Assembly (NCBI RefSeq): GCF_051055405.1
Contig: NZ_CP167068.1
Location: 2,914,001 to 2,978,000 of the forward strand
From: Pseudolachnospira sp051055405
Lineage (GTDB): Bacteria; Bacillota; Clostridia; Lachnospirales; Lachnospiraceae
Length of the DNA: 64,000 bases
Direction: 5' to 3'
The translations under genes were made by a program, and so were the position numbers. Position 1 is the first letter of the stretch, and the number at the start of each line of letters is the position of its first letter. Of this stretch, positions 1 through 9,538 are shown piece by piece. Below the pieces are notes generated by a model. It was given only the letters and a program-made list of their open reading frames with translations, ran no database searches and was not told the DNA's origin.

Positions 1-645
1 ATCCTGATTGTTCCGGTTAATCAAAAAATCCGTAATCAAATAATTCTTCATTCCCAAAACATCTGTGGAAAGCATATCGTCATCCACATCATTTCCCACC
101 ATCATACAATCCTCCGGCTGTTTCCCAAGCTTGTCCAAAAGCTCTTTGAAATATTCCGGACTTGGTTTACAGCGGCGGCTGTTTTCGAAGGTGGTAATAT
201 AAGAAAAATCCTCCGGCTTCACGCCTGCCCAGCCAATCCGCTGCCAGGTTGCCATCTGTGGAAACACCGGATTGGTGGCCAGTACGACTTCATATCCCTT
301 CTTTTTCAGTAGATCAACCGCTTGCCTGGAATTTTGACTTTCCTTGACCACACGGCGAAGGCCAGGATGCTCCTTTTCATAAAAATCCCAGAATACCGGC
401 TCTTTGCTCCGAATATCCGTATCTACCCTCCGGGCAAACGTCTCCCAGAACACCTCTTCATTGGTATTCTCCGATTGATTTTTGATCACGTCAAAAATGG
501 ATTCCGTCAAGGCGCGGCAAAAGCCTGCCGGTTCATAGCCAAGAGGAACAAACCGGCGGGCCAAAGTTTCCATATATAAACGCACAAACTCATCTTGATC
601 CATGGGGAGCAGCGTCCCATCCAGGTCAAATAATATCGTATTCAT
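1..645 (-). CDS. HAD-family hydrolase (3' end cut by window edge)
   Basis: 215 codons are visible and the frame is still open at the window edge, so the C-terminus is missing. The start reads MNTILFDLDGTLLP, a haloacid dehalogenase motif I with nucleophile Asp7 and acid/base Asp9. The late motif MVGNDVDDDM gives the Mg-binding acidic residues. The family hydrolyses phosphate esters; the substrate cannot be told. The ATG overlaps the stop of the upstream mutase gene by 4 bp (ATGA), so the two are probably translationally coupled, which hints at a sugar phosphate or nucleotide by-product. Family assignment is firm, function is not. Confidence 0.85.
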   Translation of the reverse strand, partial: MNTILFDLDGTLLPMDQDEFVRLYMETLARRFVPLGYEPAGFCRALTESIFDVIKNQSENTNEEVFWETFARRVDTDIRSKEPVFWDFYEKEHPGLRRVVKESQNSRQAVDLLKKKGYEVVLATNPVFPQMATWQRIGWAGVKPEDFSYITTFENSRRCKPSPEYFKELLDKLGKQPEDCMMVGNDVDDDMLSTDVLGMKNYLITDFLINRNNQD

Positions 646-2372
646 CCAGCCTTCTCCACCAACTCCTGAAGCGCTTTCTCAATCGCCGCCATTTTCGCAT
701 CCGCATCTTCCATGGAGCGTCCCTTCACGCCGTAATAAATCTTGATTTTTGGTTCGGTTCCGGACGGACGCACACAGCACCAGCTATCTTCATTTAACTC
801 ATAATAAAGAACGTTGGACTTAGGCAGGCCAGTCGTTTTTTGTTCCCCTGTCCGGTTATCACAGTTCCGGTCCGTCAGGTAATCCCGATACGCCTCCACA
901 CGGTAAGATCCGATACTCTCCGGCGGATTCTTTCTCAGCGTATCCATGATCTTCTGAATTTTCTCCTTGCCGTCCAGTCCTTTCATCGTTAAGGAGAAAA
1001 TGCCGTCCTTATAGTACCCAAGCTCCTCATAAAGCTCCACCATGGCATCCCAAAGAGTCATATTTTTCGTGCGGTAATAGGCGGCCGCCTCACAGAGCGC
1101 CATAGTCGCTACAATCGCATCCTTATCTCTTGCGTAAGTGCCGATCAGACAACCATAACTTTCCTCAAAGCCAAACAGATACGTCCCTTCGCCTGACTCT
1201 TCAAAACGTTTGATCTGTTCGCCAATATACTTAAAACCTGTGAGAACTTCGATCTCACGCACGCCATACTTCTTTGCGATGGCATCCGCCATATTCGTAG
1301 TTACAATGGTTTTTACCAAAGTTCCGTCCGAGGGAAGCCCTTTCTGCTCTTTCCACTGTCCAATCTCATAATCAGCCAACAGGCAGCCGGACATATTCCC
1401 TGTCAGACACCGGTACTCTCCTTTTGCATCTTTCACGTATACGCCCAGACGATCCGCATCTGGGTCCGTCGCCAGAACCAGATCCGCCCCCTGCTCTTTC
1501 GCCAGCGCCAGTGCCAGAGTAAAGGCCTCCGCTGCTTCCGGATTCGGATAGCTGACCGTCGGAAAATCTCCATTGGGAAGCTCCTGCTCCGGAACGACCG
1601 TCACATGAGGAAATCCAACCTCCGCTAAAATCCGGCGAGCCGGTACGTTTCCGGTTCCATGAAGAGGCGTGTAAACGATTTTCAAGTCCTTTCCTACCGC
1701 GTCGATACAATCCTGGCGTTTGATTTGTTTCTTCAATTCCGCCATATAGGCATCGTCCAGTTCTTTTCCAATGGTCACAAAAAGGCCTGCTTTCTCTGCA
1801 GATACCCGGTCCATACTTTTCACAGCGGCAAAGTCTGTCACTGCCTTCACTTCCGCCAAAATCCCTGTGTCATAGGGCGGAGTGATCTGAGCGCCGTCCG
1901 CCCAGTAAACCTTGTAGCCGTTATATTCCGGCGGATTATGGCTGGCGGTGATGACAATGCCGGCCGTGCAGCCGAGTTTTCTCACTGCAAAAGACAACTC
2001 CGGCGTTGGACGCAAATCGTCAAATACATAAGCCTTGATTCCATTGGCACAGAGGCAAAGCGCCGCTTCCTCGGCAAATTCAGTGGACATCCGGCGGGAA
2101 TCATGGGCGATTGCCACACCTTTCGCTTCGGTTCCTTGCTTCAAAATAAAATTCGCTAATCCCTGGGTTGCCTTCCGCACGGTGTAGCGATTCATCCGAT
2201 TGGTGCCGGCGCCGATGATTCCTCGAAGGCCTCCCGTGCCAAACTCCAAATCCGCGTAAAACCGCTCTTTTATCTCAGTCTCATCGTCTTTTATTTCTCG
2301 AAGCTCCCGCTTCGTTTCTTCATCAAAGTAGGAATTACTCAACCACTCCTGATAGGCTTCCTGATATCCCAT
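642..2372 (-). CDS. pgcA: phosphoglucomutase/phosphomannomutase (PgcA/PGM2 type)
   Basis: 576 residues, the usual length for the long alpha-phosphohexomutases such as Bacillus PgcA. The active-site loop TASHNP has the phosphoserine at about residue 144. The metal-binding loop is DPDADR near 300, the sugar-binding loop GFEESYG lies further on, and the phosphate-binding loop RPSGTEPK is near the C-terminus. It interconverts glucose-1-P and glucose-6-P through a bisphosphate intermediate, linking glycogen/maltodextrin use and cell-surface polysaccharide synthesis to glycolysis. It shares an operon with the HAD gene (4 bp overlap). An AGGAGG-like site sits just before the ATG. Specificity for glucose over mannose is inferred from length and family. 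Confidence 0.93.
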   Translation of the reverse strand: MGYQEAYQEWLSNSYFDEETKRELREIKDDETEIKERFYADLEFGTGGLRGIIGAGTNRMNRYTVRKATQGLANFILKQGTEAKGVAIAHDSRRMSTEFAEEAALCLCANGIKAYVFDDLRPTPELSFAVRKLGCTAGIVITASHNPPEYNGYKVYWADGAQITPPYDTGILAEVKAVTDFAAVKSMDRVSAEKAGLFVTIGKELDDAYMAELKKQIKRQDCIDAVGKDLKIVYTPLHGTGNVPARRILAEVGFPHVTVVPEQELPNGDFPTVSYPNPEAAEAFTLALALAKEQGADLVLATDPDADRLGVYVKDAKGEYRCLTGNMSGCLLADYEIGQWKEQKGLPSDGTLVKTIVTTNMADAIAKKYGVREIEVLTGFKYIGEQIKRFEESGEGTYLFGFEESYGCLIGTYARDKDAIVATMALCEAAAYYRTKNMTLWDAMVELYEELGYYKDGIFSLTMKGLDGKEKIQKIMDTLRKNPPESIGSYRVEAYRDYLTDRNCDNRTGEQKTTGLPKSNVLYYELNEDSWCCVRPSGTEPKIKIYYGVKGRSMEDADAKMAAIEKALQELVEKAG

Positions 2373-2480
2373 CGCATTGTCCTCCTTTTCCTTTCGTCAT
2401 AGTCTATCATACTTTTAGGGGGCTTGCAACCGGGGAAACGAAGAACCTATCCCATCGTTTTTCTGCACGCTGCGCAAACG

Positions 2481-2515
2481 ATGAGGCGGGAACCGATTTC
2501 GGACTCCCGCCTCAT
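2481..2515 (-). terminator. strong hairpin after the CotS-like gene
   Basis: Near-perfect inverted repeat with arms ATGAGGCGGGA and TCCCGCCTCAT, placed just after the stop of the CotS-like gene. There is no clear T-run on the minus strand, so it may be an mRNA-stabilising hairpin and not a classic intrinsic terminator. Confidence 0.55.
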
Positions 2516-2519
2516 AGAA

Positions 2520-3494
2520 TCAAAGAATTCCTTTTGCCTTCATTTCCCCTAAAAACTTCTGCTGCTGTTCCTTTTGCTGTTCCAAAAGCTGTAGCTTTTC
2601 CAGATTTCTCAGGGGAACCCAGCTTTTCTTTCGGTTGTAATAGTAATTGACCTGTTTCCAAAATTTTTCCGGATACCGCAAACGAATCTCCAAATACCGC
2701 CGTTCCCCGTCGGAAAGAGGGCGTACTTTCTGGTATCTTACAATTAAAGATTCTCCCAGTTTCTGGTTCCAGTTATGCTTTTCCATCACCTTCCGAAGAA
2801 ACAGATACAAATCGCCAACCGGCACGCCCCAACCCATATGAGAAAAATCAACCACTGCCATTTGATTGCCATGCACCAAAAGATGATGATGGGTATAATC
2901 TCCATGGCAGAGATAGGTTTCCGCCATCGGTTCCGCCTCTGCAAGAGCGGACGCCTCCCGCGCCTGCTCATAATACCCCTCAAATCCGCTTAAAATCTGA
3001 AGTTCCAAATCCGATTTGTGCCGCTTTTTTCGAATATAATTTCTGGTTCGCAAAAGCTCTTTCGTATGACGCGCCAATTCCTCCCGCCAATCCTCCACGT
3101 TTTCTGTTTCCCTGTCGGTTTCGGCAGAGATCTGAATCAACCCAGTATGGAGTTTCGCCAGCACTTCCGCCCCTTTTAAAATCTCTTCGGAGGACGCCAT
3201 ATCGCACTCTCTGCCAAGGGGCCAGCGTTTTACCGCAAACGTCCGCTTGTCGCTGCTTTCCGTAATCAAATTTCCTTCTTTATTTTCCACATAGCTGTCC
3301 ACCGGAATTCCCGTGGAATCCGTCAACTTTTTTAAAATTTCATTTTCAAAGCGGAGGCGCTTTTCCGTACTCCCTGTCTCTCTCAGATAGCGGAGGCCTT
3401 CCTTCGTCTCACAAAGAAAGGCCCCGCGAACCCGGCTAACTTTCCCTATCTCAAAAGGATATTGTTCCCATAATTCCATTTCTCGTTCGCTCAT
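2520..3494 (-). CDS. CotS-family spore coat protein (kinase-like fold)
   Basis: 324 residues resembling the CotS/YsxE/YutH group, spore coat proteins with an aminoglycoside-phosphotransferase fold. The catalytic-loop region reads HGDYTHHH followed by VVDFSHMGWG, which matches the HGD and DF metal-binding motifs. Weak spots are the non-canonical catalytic loop and a very basic C-terminal third. The start at 3494 has a GGGGAGGATT ribosome site. It would be expected in the coat or mother cell during sporulation, which fits spoIIR elsewhere in the window. A small-molecule kinase role cannot be excluded. Confidence 0.8.
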   Translation of the reverse strand: MSEREMELWEQYPFEIGKVSRVRGAFLCETKEGLRYLRETGSTEKRLRFENEILKKLTDSTGIPVDSYVENKEGNLITESSDKRTFAVKRWPLGRECDMASSEEILKGAEVLAKLHTGLIQISAETDRETENVEDWREELARHTKELLRTRNYIRKKRHKSDLELQILSGFEGYYEQAREASALAEAEPMAETYLCHGDYTHHHLLVHGNQMAVVDFSHMGWGVPVGDLYLFLRKVMEKHNWNQKLGESLIVRYQKVRPLSDGERRYLEIRLRYPEKFWKQVNYYYNRKKSWVPLRNLEKLQLLEQQKEQQQKFLGEMKAKGIL

Positions 3495-3586
3495 ATGTTA
3501 ATCCTCCCCCGGCCCTCGAACTTGCCATTTCATTGTATGAGCGAAAAAGAGCTTTTATGTGCAGCTTCCCTTTGATCTACGTCCTT

Positions 3587-5080
3587 TTATCTTCCATAGA
3601 GCCAGGCAAAATTCCGAAGCTCTTCCCATACCGCTTCCGTTACCTGGCCCGGCAGCAGACGCCACTGCCAATTACCGCCCATGTGACCCGGAAAATTCAT
3701 CCGCGCTTTATTTCCCAGCCCCAAAATGTCCTGCATCTGAAAAATCGCCACATCCGCCACGCTGGCGTAAGCCGCCCGAATCATAGCTTTTTGCAAAGCT
3801 TTTCGGTCGGATACTCCAAAATAATCGTAGGCATAGGATAGCTCCCGATCCGATCTGCCATCCAGATAGCCCGCCATGGTCTCATTGTCATGGGTCCCTC
3901 CATAGACAACGCAGTTACGGGAATAATTGTGGGGCGCATGTTCATTGTCCGGGCCGCCGTCAAATCCAAATTCCAGCACCTTCATATTGGGATATCCCAT
4001 TTCGGAAAGAAGCGCTTTCACTTCCGGCAAAAACACGCCCAGATCCTCGGCAATGATCTTGGTTTCTCCCGCCTCCTCTGATATCGCCTCCAGAAGTTTC
4101 CTGCCCGGCCCAGGAAAGTAATCTCCCCCTCTCGCATCTTCCGCCCCAGCGGGAACCCCATAATAACGGACGATTCCAATAAAATGATCGAGACGAACCG
4201 CATCAAAAAGGCGGGCACAACTTTGCATCCGGCTGCGCCACCAGGTAAAATGATCTCGTTCCATCTGTTCCCAGTCGTATAAAGGATTTCCCCAAAGCTG
4301 ACCTAATTCGGTAAAAGCATCCGGCGGAACTCCGGCGACAGCCACCGGCCTCCTCCTTTCGTCCAGTTGAAAGAGCTCCGGGTGAGCCCAAACATCTGCG
4401 CTATCCATGGAAGCATAGATCGGCAAATCGCCGATCAGATCAATTCCCTGTTCCCGAACCACCTTTCGAAACGCTTCCCACTGTCGGAAAAATTGAAACT
4501 GACAAAATTCCTGGAAGCAAATTTCCGATTGAAGCCGCCTCTTTGCTTCCTGTAATGCCTCAGGCCTGCGCAGCCGCAGATCTTCCGGCCATTCGCCAAG
4601 AGGGGCTCCTTTCAGCGCGTGTTTTAGAGCCGCAAATAAGCAATAATCCGGAAGCCAGTCTCGATTTTCAAACTGAAACCGCTCGTAGGAAACAGCCTGT
4701 TCTCCTTTCGGGAAAAAGCGGGTAAATGCCAAGTATAAAACATCCCGCCGGTTCTGATACATCCGGCCATAATCCACGGCCTCCAGCCGTTCTCCCCAGG
4801 ACTTGGAAGCCGCCTCTTCCTCCCGAAGAAGTCCTTCCTTGATCAACTCCGGAAGATCAATCAAATAGGGATTTCCCGCGAACGCGGAAAAAGACTGATA
4901 GGGGCTGTCTCCGTAGCCAGTGGGGCCGGTCGGAAGCACCTGCCAGTATTTCTGTCCCGCCTTTTTTAGAGACACTGCAAATTCTCTTGCCTCTTTTCCT
5001 AACGTTCCGATCCCATAGGGGGACGGTAAAGAAAAAATAGGGAGCAGAATTCCTGCTCCGCGCTGTAAACGCTGGCTCAT
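3587..5080 (-). CDS. malQ: 4-alpha-glucanotransferase (amylomaltase, GH77)
   Basis: 497 residues, the normal length for bacterial amylomaltase. The N-terminus SPYGIGTLGKEA and the motif YGDSPYQ are typical. The nucleophile lies in DAVRLDHFIGI, the acid/base Glu in IIAEDLG, and the transition-state Asp in GGTHDNET. It transfers alpha-1,4-glucan segments between maltodextrins in the cytoplasm. The ATG overlaps the stop of the regulator gene upstream by 4 bp, so the PucR-type regulator and malQ form one transcription unit. With pgcA nearby, this points to maltodextrin or glycogen turnover. Confidence 0.95.
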   Translation of the reverse strand: MSQRLQRGAGILLPIFSLPSPYGIGTLGKEAREFAVSLKKAGQKYWQVLPTGPTGYGDSPYQSFSAFAGNPYLIDLPELIKEGLLREEEAASKSWGERLEAVDYGRMYQNRRDVLYLAFTRFFPKGEQAVSYERFQFENRDWLPDYCLFAALKHALKGAPLGEWPEDLRLRRPEALQEAKRRLQSEICFQEFCQFQFFRQWEAFRKVVREQGIDLIGDLPIYASMDSADVWAHPELFQLDERRRPVAVAGVPPDAFTELGQLWGNPLYDWEQMERDHFTWWRSRMQSCARLFDAVRLDHFIGIVRYYGVPAGAEDARGGDYFPGPGRKLLEAISEEAGETKIIAEDLGVFLPEVKALLSEMGYPNMKVLEFGFDGGPDNEHAPHNYSRNCVVYGGTHDNETMAGYLDGRSDRELSYAYDYFGVSDRKALQKAMIRAAYASVADVAIFQMQDILGLGNKARMNFPGHMGGNWQWRLLPGQVTEAVWEELRNFAWLYGR

Positions 5081-5952
5081 CGTTGGTTCTCCTTTCCAGC
5101 AATCATCATCGCCAAGTAGTAGGCGGCAGCATCTTCAAACCGCCTCAAGTCTAAACCTGTGATCTTCTTGATCTTATCCAGTCGGTAGGTCAACGTATTC
5201 CGATGAATGTAAAGCCTGCGGGCCGTCTCCGCACCATTTAAACGATTTTCCAGCAGGGCCGCGGCGGTTTTCGCCAATTCTTCATCCAGGCGTTCTCCCA
5301 AAAAGCCTTGCGGCAGCCGTCTCAAATACTTCTGGCAAAGATCGGAGGGAAGCTGCATCACAAAACCAGCCAATAAAAGTTCCGAATATGCCAGAATCTG
5401 CCGCTCCCGGTAAAAGATACGGCCTGCCTCCAAAGCAAACTCCGCCTCCCGGTAAGCCTCCGGCAGCTGTTCCCAGCCGGTAAAGCATCTCCCATAAGCC
5501 ACTCGAACCGTAACGCCAGCCTCCCCCTCCATCATAGCAAGAAGGCTTTCCGCCATCTCCTTCTGCTCTTCCGGATGCTGGCTTTCCATCTGCAAAAGAG
5601 CCGCCAGAAGTCCCGGATTTATTTCCACTGCGCATCCGTTCCCACTCGCTTCCACCAAACCGGATATCACATCTTTTACCCCAGATCGCTCCTGCTCTTC
5701 CATTTTCAAAAGAAACAGGCAGCGGTTTTCCATGGCTGTTTCCCCCAGTTCTTCCGCCTTGCGTCCTAGCTCTTTTGATGAAATCCGACCGGCTAAAGCA
5801 GCGCGCAGCAAAAACGCCGCCGGTTCACAGGTAGCGGCAATCACGCGGCCGTCTTCCCCTTGTAGAAAAACATCCTGTCCGCTTTCCTGTTTATATTCTT
5901 CCAGCAACGCGAGAAGCCTGCTATGCTCCGTCGACAAATCTCCTTTTTTCAT
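5077..5952 (-). CDS. PucR/CdaR-type transcriptional regulator
   Basis: About 291 residues. The C-terminal PucR-type helix-turn-helix includes YIHRNTLTYRLDKI, which is diagnostic. The N-terminal part is a variable sensory region without a clear ligand motif. I chose the ATG at 5952 because a CAAAGGATT site lies about 10 nt upstream. A GTG at 6000 is in frame but lacks a ribosome site. The gene is coupled to malQ by a 4 bp overlap, so it probably responds to a sugar-derived signal and controls this block; that part is inference. Confidence 0.8.
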   Translation of the reverse strand: MKKGDLSTEHSRLLALLEEYKQESGQDVFLQGEDGRVIAATCEPAAFLLRAALAGRISSKELGRKAEELGETAMENRCLFLLKMEEQERSGVKDVISGLVEASGNGCAVEINPGLLAALLQMESQHPEEQKEMAESLLAMMEGEAGVTVRVAYGRCFTGWEQLPEAYREAEFALEAGRIFYRERQILAYSELLLAGFVMQLPSDLCQKYLRRLPQGFLGERLDEELAKTAAALLENRLNGAETARRLYIHRNTLTYRLDKIKKITGLDLRRFEDAAAYYLAMMIAGKENQR

Positions 5953-6009
5953 CAAAAAATCAATCCTTTGCTTCGTTCTGGCCGTGTTTGCTCTTGTCAC
6001 AAGAAAAAG

Positions 6010-6056
6010 TTTCGCTTTGCGAAATTCTCCGCCTGCGGCGGGGCAGCTTTGCTGCC
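6010..6056. repeat. three consecutive mini-hairpins
   Basis: Three short perfect palindromes stand side by side: TTTCGC-ttt-GCGAAA (6010-6024), CCGCC-tgc-GGCGG (6029-6041) and GGCAGC-ttt-GCTGCC (6042-6056). They lie between the ATPase gene and the regulator. On the minus strand the last stem is followed by CTTTTTCTT, so it may terminate the ATPase transcript. A similar TTTCGC-tct-GCGAAA hairpin occurs at 35161, which suggests a dispersed repeat. Confidence 0.5.
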
Positions 6057-6083
6057 ATCTTCCTTTTATTATACAACAGCCGG

Positions 6084-7211
6084 TTAGGTATGTCTACACT
6101 CTTTCCGAATTGCCGCTTCCGACTCCTTGTCAAAAAAATGGGCACGTTCCATGTCCAGGACAAACTGCATGTTGGTTCCTGTTCGAGCTTCGGTGTTTGG
6201 CCTTACTCTGGCTGTAAAGCTGGCGCCGCCCTCGTCAAAATACAGATAAACTTCGGCCCCCAACAGTTCATACACACGAATTTTCGCCGGAATCACCCAT
6301 TCCGGATGACTTTGCCGCCAGCTGTCCTCCTCGTGCAGGTCCTCCGGGCGAATCCCCAGGACCATCTCTTTGTCGATATATCCGCCGCGTACCAAAGCTT
6401 CGGCCCAGCCTTCCGGAACCACCAGCCGATGGCCGCCAAAGCATGCCGTTACATGCTCCCCTTCCTTTTGAATGGCCACATCGATCATATTCATCTGGGG
6501 AGAACCGATAAATTCCGCTACAAACTTATTTACCGGATGATCGTACAGATTGGAAGGCGTATCCACCTGCTGAACGACGCCGTCCTTCATGACCACAATC
6601 CTGGTCCCAAGCGTCATCGCTTCCGTCTGATCATGGGTCACATAGATCATCGTGCTTCCCAGCTCTTGGTGCAGTTTTGAAATCTCAATCCGCATCTGCA
6701 CACGCAGCTTGGCGTCCAGGTTGGAGAGCGGTTCGTCCATCAAAAACACCTTCGGATTTCGGACGATCGCCCGTCCCATGGCCACACGCTGCCGCTGCCC
6801 ACCGGAAAGAGCCTTCGGTTTTCGGTCCAAAAGATGCTCGATATCTAAGATTTGGGCCGCATGGCGCACTTTGCGCCGAATCTCCTCCTTCGGTACTTTT
6901 CGAAGCTTCAGGCCAAAGGCCATATTGTCAAATACAGTCATATGAGGATACAAGGCATAACTCTGGAAAACCATCGCGATATCCCGGTCCTTTGGTTCCA
7001 CGTCATTCATTCGTTTCCCGTCGATGAAAAGCTCGCCGGAGGTGATCTCTTCCAGGCCGGCGATCATCCGCAGCGTGGTCGATTTTCCACAGCCCGACGG
7101 ACCGACAAAGATCACAAATTCCTTGTCCTCGATTTCCAGATTAAAATCCTTTACTGCCTCAAAACCATTTTCGTATTTTTTATAAACATGCCTGAGCGAT
7201 ACATTTGCCAT
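6084..7211 (-). CDS. ugpC: sugar ABC importer ATPase (UgpC/MsmX type)
   Basis: 375 residues. Walker A is GPSGCGKST near residue 38, followed by the Q-loop VFQSYALYPHMTV, signature ALSGGQRQRVAMGRA, Walker B VFLMDEP and H-loop VTHDQTEA. The C-terminal third is the regulatory TOBE region of the CUT1 family. It hydrolyses ATP to power carbohydrate uptake. No permease or binding protein genes are nearby, as usual for MsmX-type ATPases that serve several importers. Ribosome site AAAGGAGGATATGGC precedes the ATG. It is divergent from cca. Confidence 0.93.
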   Translation of the reverse strand: MANVSLRHVYKKYENGFEAVKDFNLEIEDKEFVIFVGPSGCGKSTTLRMIAGLEEITSGELFIDGKRMNDVEPKDRDIAMVFQSYALYPHMTVFDNMAFGLKLRKVPKEEIRRKVRHAAQILDIEHLLDRKPKALSGGQRQRVAMGRAIVRNPKVFLMDEPLSNLDAKLRVQMRIEISKLHQELGSTMIYVTHDQTEAMTLGTRIVVMKDGVVQQVDTPSNLYDHPVNKFVAEFIGSPQMNMIDVAIQKEGEHVTACFGGHRLVVPEGWAEALVRGGYIDKEMVLGIRPEDLHEEDSWRQSHPEWVIPAKIRVYELLGAEVYLYFDEGGASFTARVRPNTEARTGTNMQFVLDMERAHFFDKESEAAIRKECRHT

Positions 7212-7371
7212 GCCATATCCTCCTTTTGCGTTTTAGCATACCCGATTGAAAGGCAAAAATCCATTGACAAACGCCACAAAAACCTTTTCAGAAATTTGTG
7301 CGGACTTGCAATCTGGTTTGGATATGATAAAATAGGAACGATGAATCTTGTCATACGTAAAGGAGATTTCC

Positions 7372-8718
7372 ATGGTTTTATCCCTTCCGGAACACGTTTC
7401 TGAAATCCTTCGCATTTTGACCAAGGCCGGCCACGAAGCATATGCTGTGGGCGGCTGTGTTCGTGACACCCTGCTGGGCCGCGTCCCAGAAGATTGGGAT
7501 ATCACCACCTCCGCCCGCCCAGACCAGGTGAAAAAGCTGTTCCGCCGAACCATTGATACGGGAATCCAGCATGGCACCGTTACCGTCATGTTTGGGAAAG
7601 ATGGATTTGAGGTCACCACATACCGTATCGATGGAGAGTATGAAGACGGACGCCACCCCAAAGAGGTTGTTTTTACGCCTAACTTGGAAGAAGACTTGAA
7701 ACGTCGGGATTTTACCATCAATGCGATGGCCTATCACCCAGATCAAGGGTTGGTTGACTTATTTGGAGGAAACGCCGATCTTGCAGAGGGGATCATTCGA
7801 GCCGTTGGAACCCCGGAAGAACGCTTTCAGGAAGACGCTCTCCGGATTCTCCGGGCCATCCGCTTTGCCGCTCAGCTTGGCTTTACCATTGAAAAGAAAA
7901 CCCTTGGAGCCATCTCCGCTTTTGCCGAACGCTTAAAGCTCGTCAGCAAAGAACGAATTCAAGTGGAACTCCATAAACTCCTAAAATCAGATCACCCGGA
8001 ACAATTCCGTTTACTCTATGAAACGGGGATTACCAGCATCCTCTTTCCCCGTTTTGACGAGATGATGGCTCTTCCCCAACATAACCCTTACCATTGTTAT
8101 ACCGTTGGAGAACACACGCTCAAGATGTTAACGTATGTTGAGCCTGACCCACTCCTTCGTTGGTGCGCTCTGCTCCACGATACCGGCAAAACCGCGACCC
8201 ATTCTACGGACAGCGCCGGCATCGACCATTTTTATGGTCACGGCATGGCAAGCGCTATCTTTTCCAAAGACTTTCTCCGGGAGCTTCGTTTTGACAACGA
8301 TACCATCGACGCCGTCTTCTTGCTGACCAAGTATCATGATTACTCTTTTGACTTGACCAAGCATAACCTACGGCGCGCGATCTATAAAGTGGGAAATGAT
8401 TTATTTCCTCTTTTGCTGAAACTAGTGCGGGCTGATACCATGGCGAAAAGCGATTACGCCAAAGAACGTCTCCTGCCTAAAATTGACCGCTTGGAAGAAT
8501 TGTACGCGGAGATTATAAGAGATAACGACTGTACGGACTTAAAACGCCTGGCCGTTCACGGACGGGATTTGATCGCGGCAGGGATGAAACCAGGACCTCA
8601 GATGGGAGAAGTCTTAAACCGTCTTCTCATGCTGGTTTTGGAACATCCTGAATACAACACAAAGGAAACCTTGATGAAGTACTACGCCGTACAGCAACGA
8701 GAAGAAAACGATCGATAA
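7372..8718 (+). CDS. cca: CCA-adding tRNA nucleotidyltransferase
   Basis: 448 residues from the ATG at 7372, which follows AAAGGAGA by 5 nt. An in-frame TTG at 7348 lies before that site and is unlikely. The N-terminal nucleotidyltransferase has VGGCVRD and DWDITTSA, with the catalytic aspartates. RRDFTINAMAY and the neck region with EDALRILRAIRFAAQ are standard. A C-terminal HD domain is present (LLHDTGKTATH). It adds CCA to tRNA 3' ends; the HD domain may add phosphatase activity. A TTGCAA/TAAAAT promoter candidate precedes it. Confidence 0.95.
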   Translation: MVLSLPEHVSEILRILTKAGHEAYAVGGCVRDTLLGRVPEDWDITTSARPDQVKKLFRRTIDTGIQHGTVTVMFGKDGFEVTTYRIDGEYEDGRHPKEVVFTPNLEEDLKRRDFTINAMAYHPDQGLVDLFGGNADLAEGIIRAVGTPEERFQEDALRILRAIRFAAQLGFTIEKKTLGAISAFAERLKLVSKERIQVELHKLLKSDHPEQFRLLYETGITSILFPRFDEMMALPQHNPYHCYTVGEHTLKMLTYVEPDPLLRWCALLHDTGKTATHSTDSAGIDHFYGHGMASAIFSKDFLRELRFDNDTIDAVFLLTKYHDYSFDLTKHNLRRAIYKVGNDLFPLLLKLVRADTMAKSDYAKERLLPKIDRLEELYAEIIRDNDCTDLKRLAVHGRDLIAAGMKPGPQMGEVLNRLLMLVLEHPEYNTKETLMKYYAVQQREENDR

Positions 8719-8749
8719 AAGATACGAACCGTAAAAGAAAGGAGTACGA

Positions 8750-9532
8750 ATGAAAAAAGCAGCGCGCCTGACCGCAATTTTCTGTGTTTTCTGCCTGGCT
8801 CTCACCGCCGGAGCTAAGACGGCAAGAGGAAACGATTTTCTAACGGATTTTTCCAGCCAGATAGACTCTCTATTCCGTCAAGTAACGGAACTTTGTGAAA
8901 CCTATGGGAATCAGGCACGAACCATTGACCCGGATAAACCGATGGTTGCTTTAACCTTTGACGACGGACCTTCTCAGTATACGGAACGGATTTTAGACTG
9001 TCTGGAGGAATATGATGCCAGAGCTACCTTTTTCGTGGTTGGCGAACGTGTCGATGAGTACGCCGATATTCTAAAACGGACCTATGAGATGGGAAATGAA
9101 ATCGGAAATCATTCTTACAGCCATAAGATTCTGACCAAGCTGGATCGGGACGGCATCTCTTCCCAGATGGAAAAGACCAACCGCGCGATTTATGACATCC
9201 TCGGCGTCAATCCAACGCTGATGCGCCCGCCCGGCGGAGGCTACAACGATAAAGTGAAAAAAGCTGTCGATTTCCCCTTGATTTTATGGTCCATCGACAC
9301 ATTGGACTGGAAAACCCAAAACGCCAGTTCCACCGTAAAAGCGGTGTTTAAAGATGTAAAAGATGGCGATATTATACTCATGCACGATCTTTACAAAGCA
9401 TCGGCGGCAGCGGCAGAGCAAATCATTCCCCGGCTTATCGAGGACGGGTATCAGCTGGTTACTGTCAGCGAACTGGCTCAGTATCGAGGCGGCTTGGAAA
9501 ACGGAACGGTTTACGGTCGGATAAAGCCTTAG
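8750..9532 (+). CDS. secreted polysaccharide deacetylase (NodB domain)
   Basis: 260 residues with an N-terminal signal peptide (MKKAARLTAIFCVFCLALT). NodB motifs: VALTFDDGPSQYT (catalytic base and metal Asp), GNEIGNHSYSH (metal His), RPPGGGYN, LILWSIDTLDW and ILMHDLY. This is a carbohydrate esterase 4 metalloenzyme that removes acetyl groups from peptidoglycan or another N-acetylated glycan outside the cell. It follows cca by 31 nt with ribosome site AAAGGAGT, so it is probably cotranscribed. Possible roles are lysozyme resistance or spore cortex modification. Confidence 0.92.
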   Translation: MKKAARLTAIFCVFCLALTAGAKTARGNDFLTDFSSQIDSLFRQVTELCETYGNQARTIDPDKPMVALTFDDGPSQYTERILDCLEEYDARATFFVVGERVDEYADILKRTYEMGNEIGNHSYSHKILTKLDRDGISSQMEKTNRAIYDILGVNPTLMRPPGGGYNDKVKKAVDFPLILWSIDTLDWKTQNASSTVKAVFKDVKDGDIILMHDLYKASAAAAEQIIPRLIEDGYQLVTVSELAQYRGGLENGTVYGRIKP

Positions 9533-9538
9533 GGAATG

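Noticed and set aside
5988..6680. Plus-strand open frame of 230 codons across the ATPase gene end
   Set aside because: It runs antisense to conserved ABC motifs and across the mini-hairpins, with no ribosome site.
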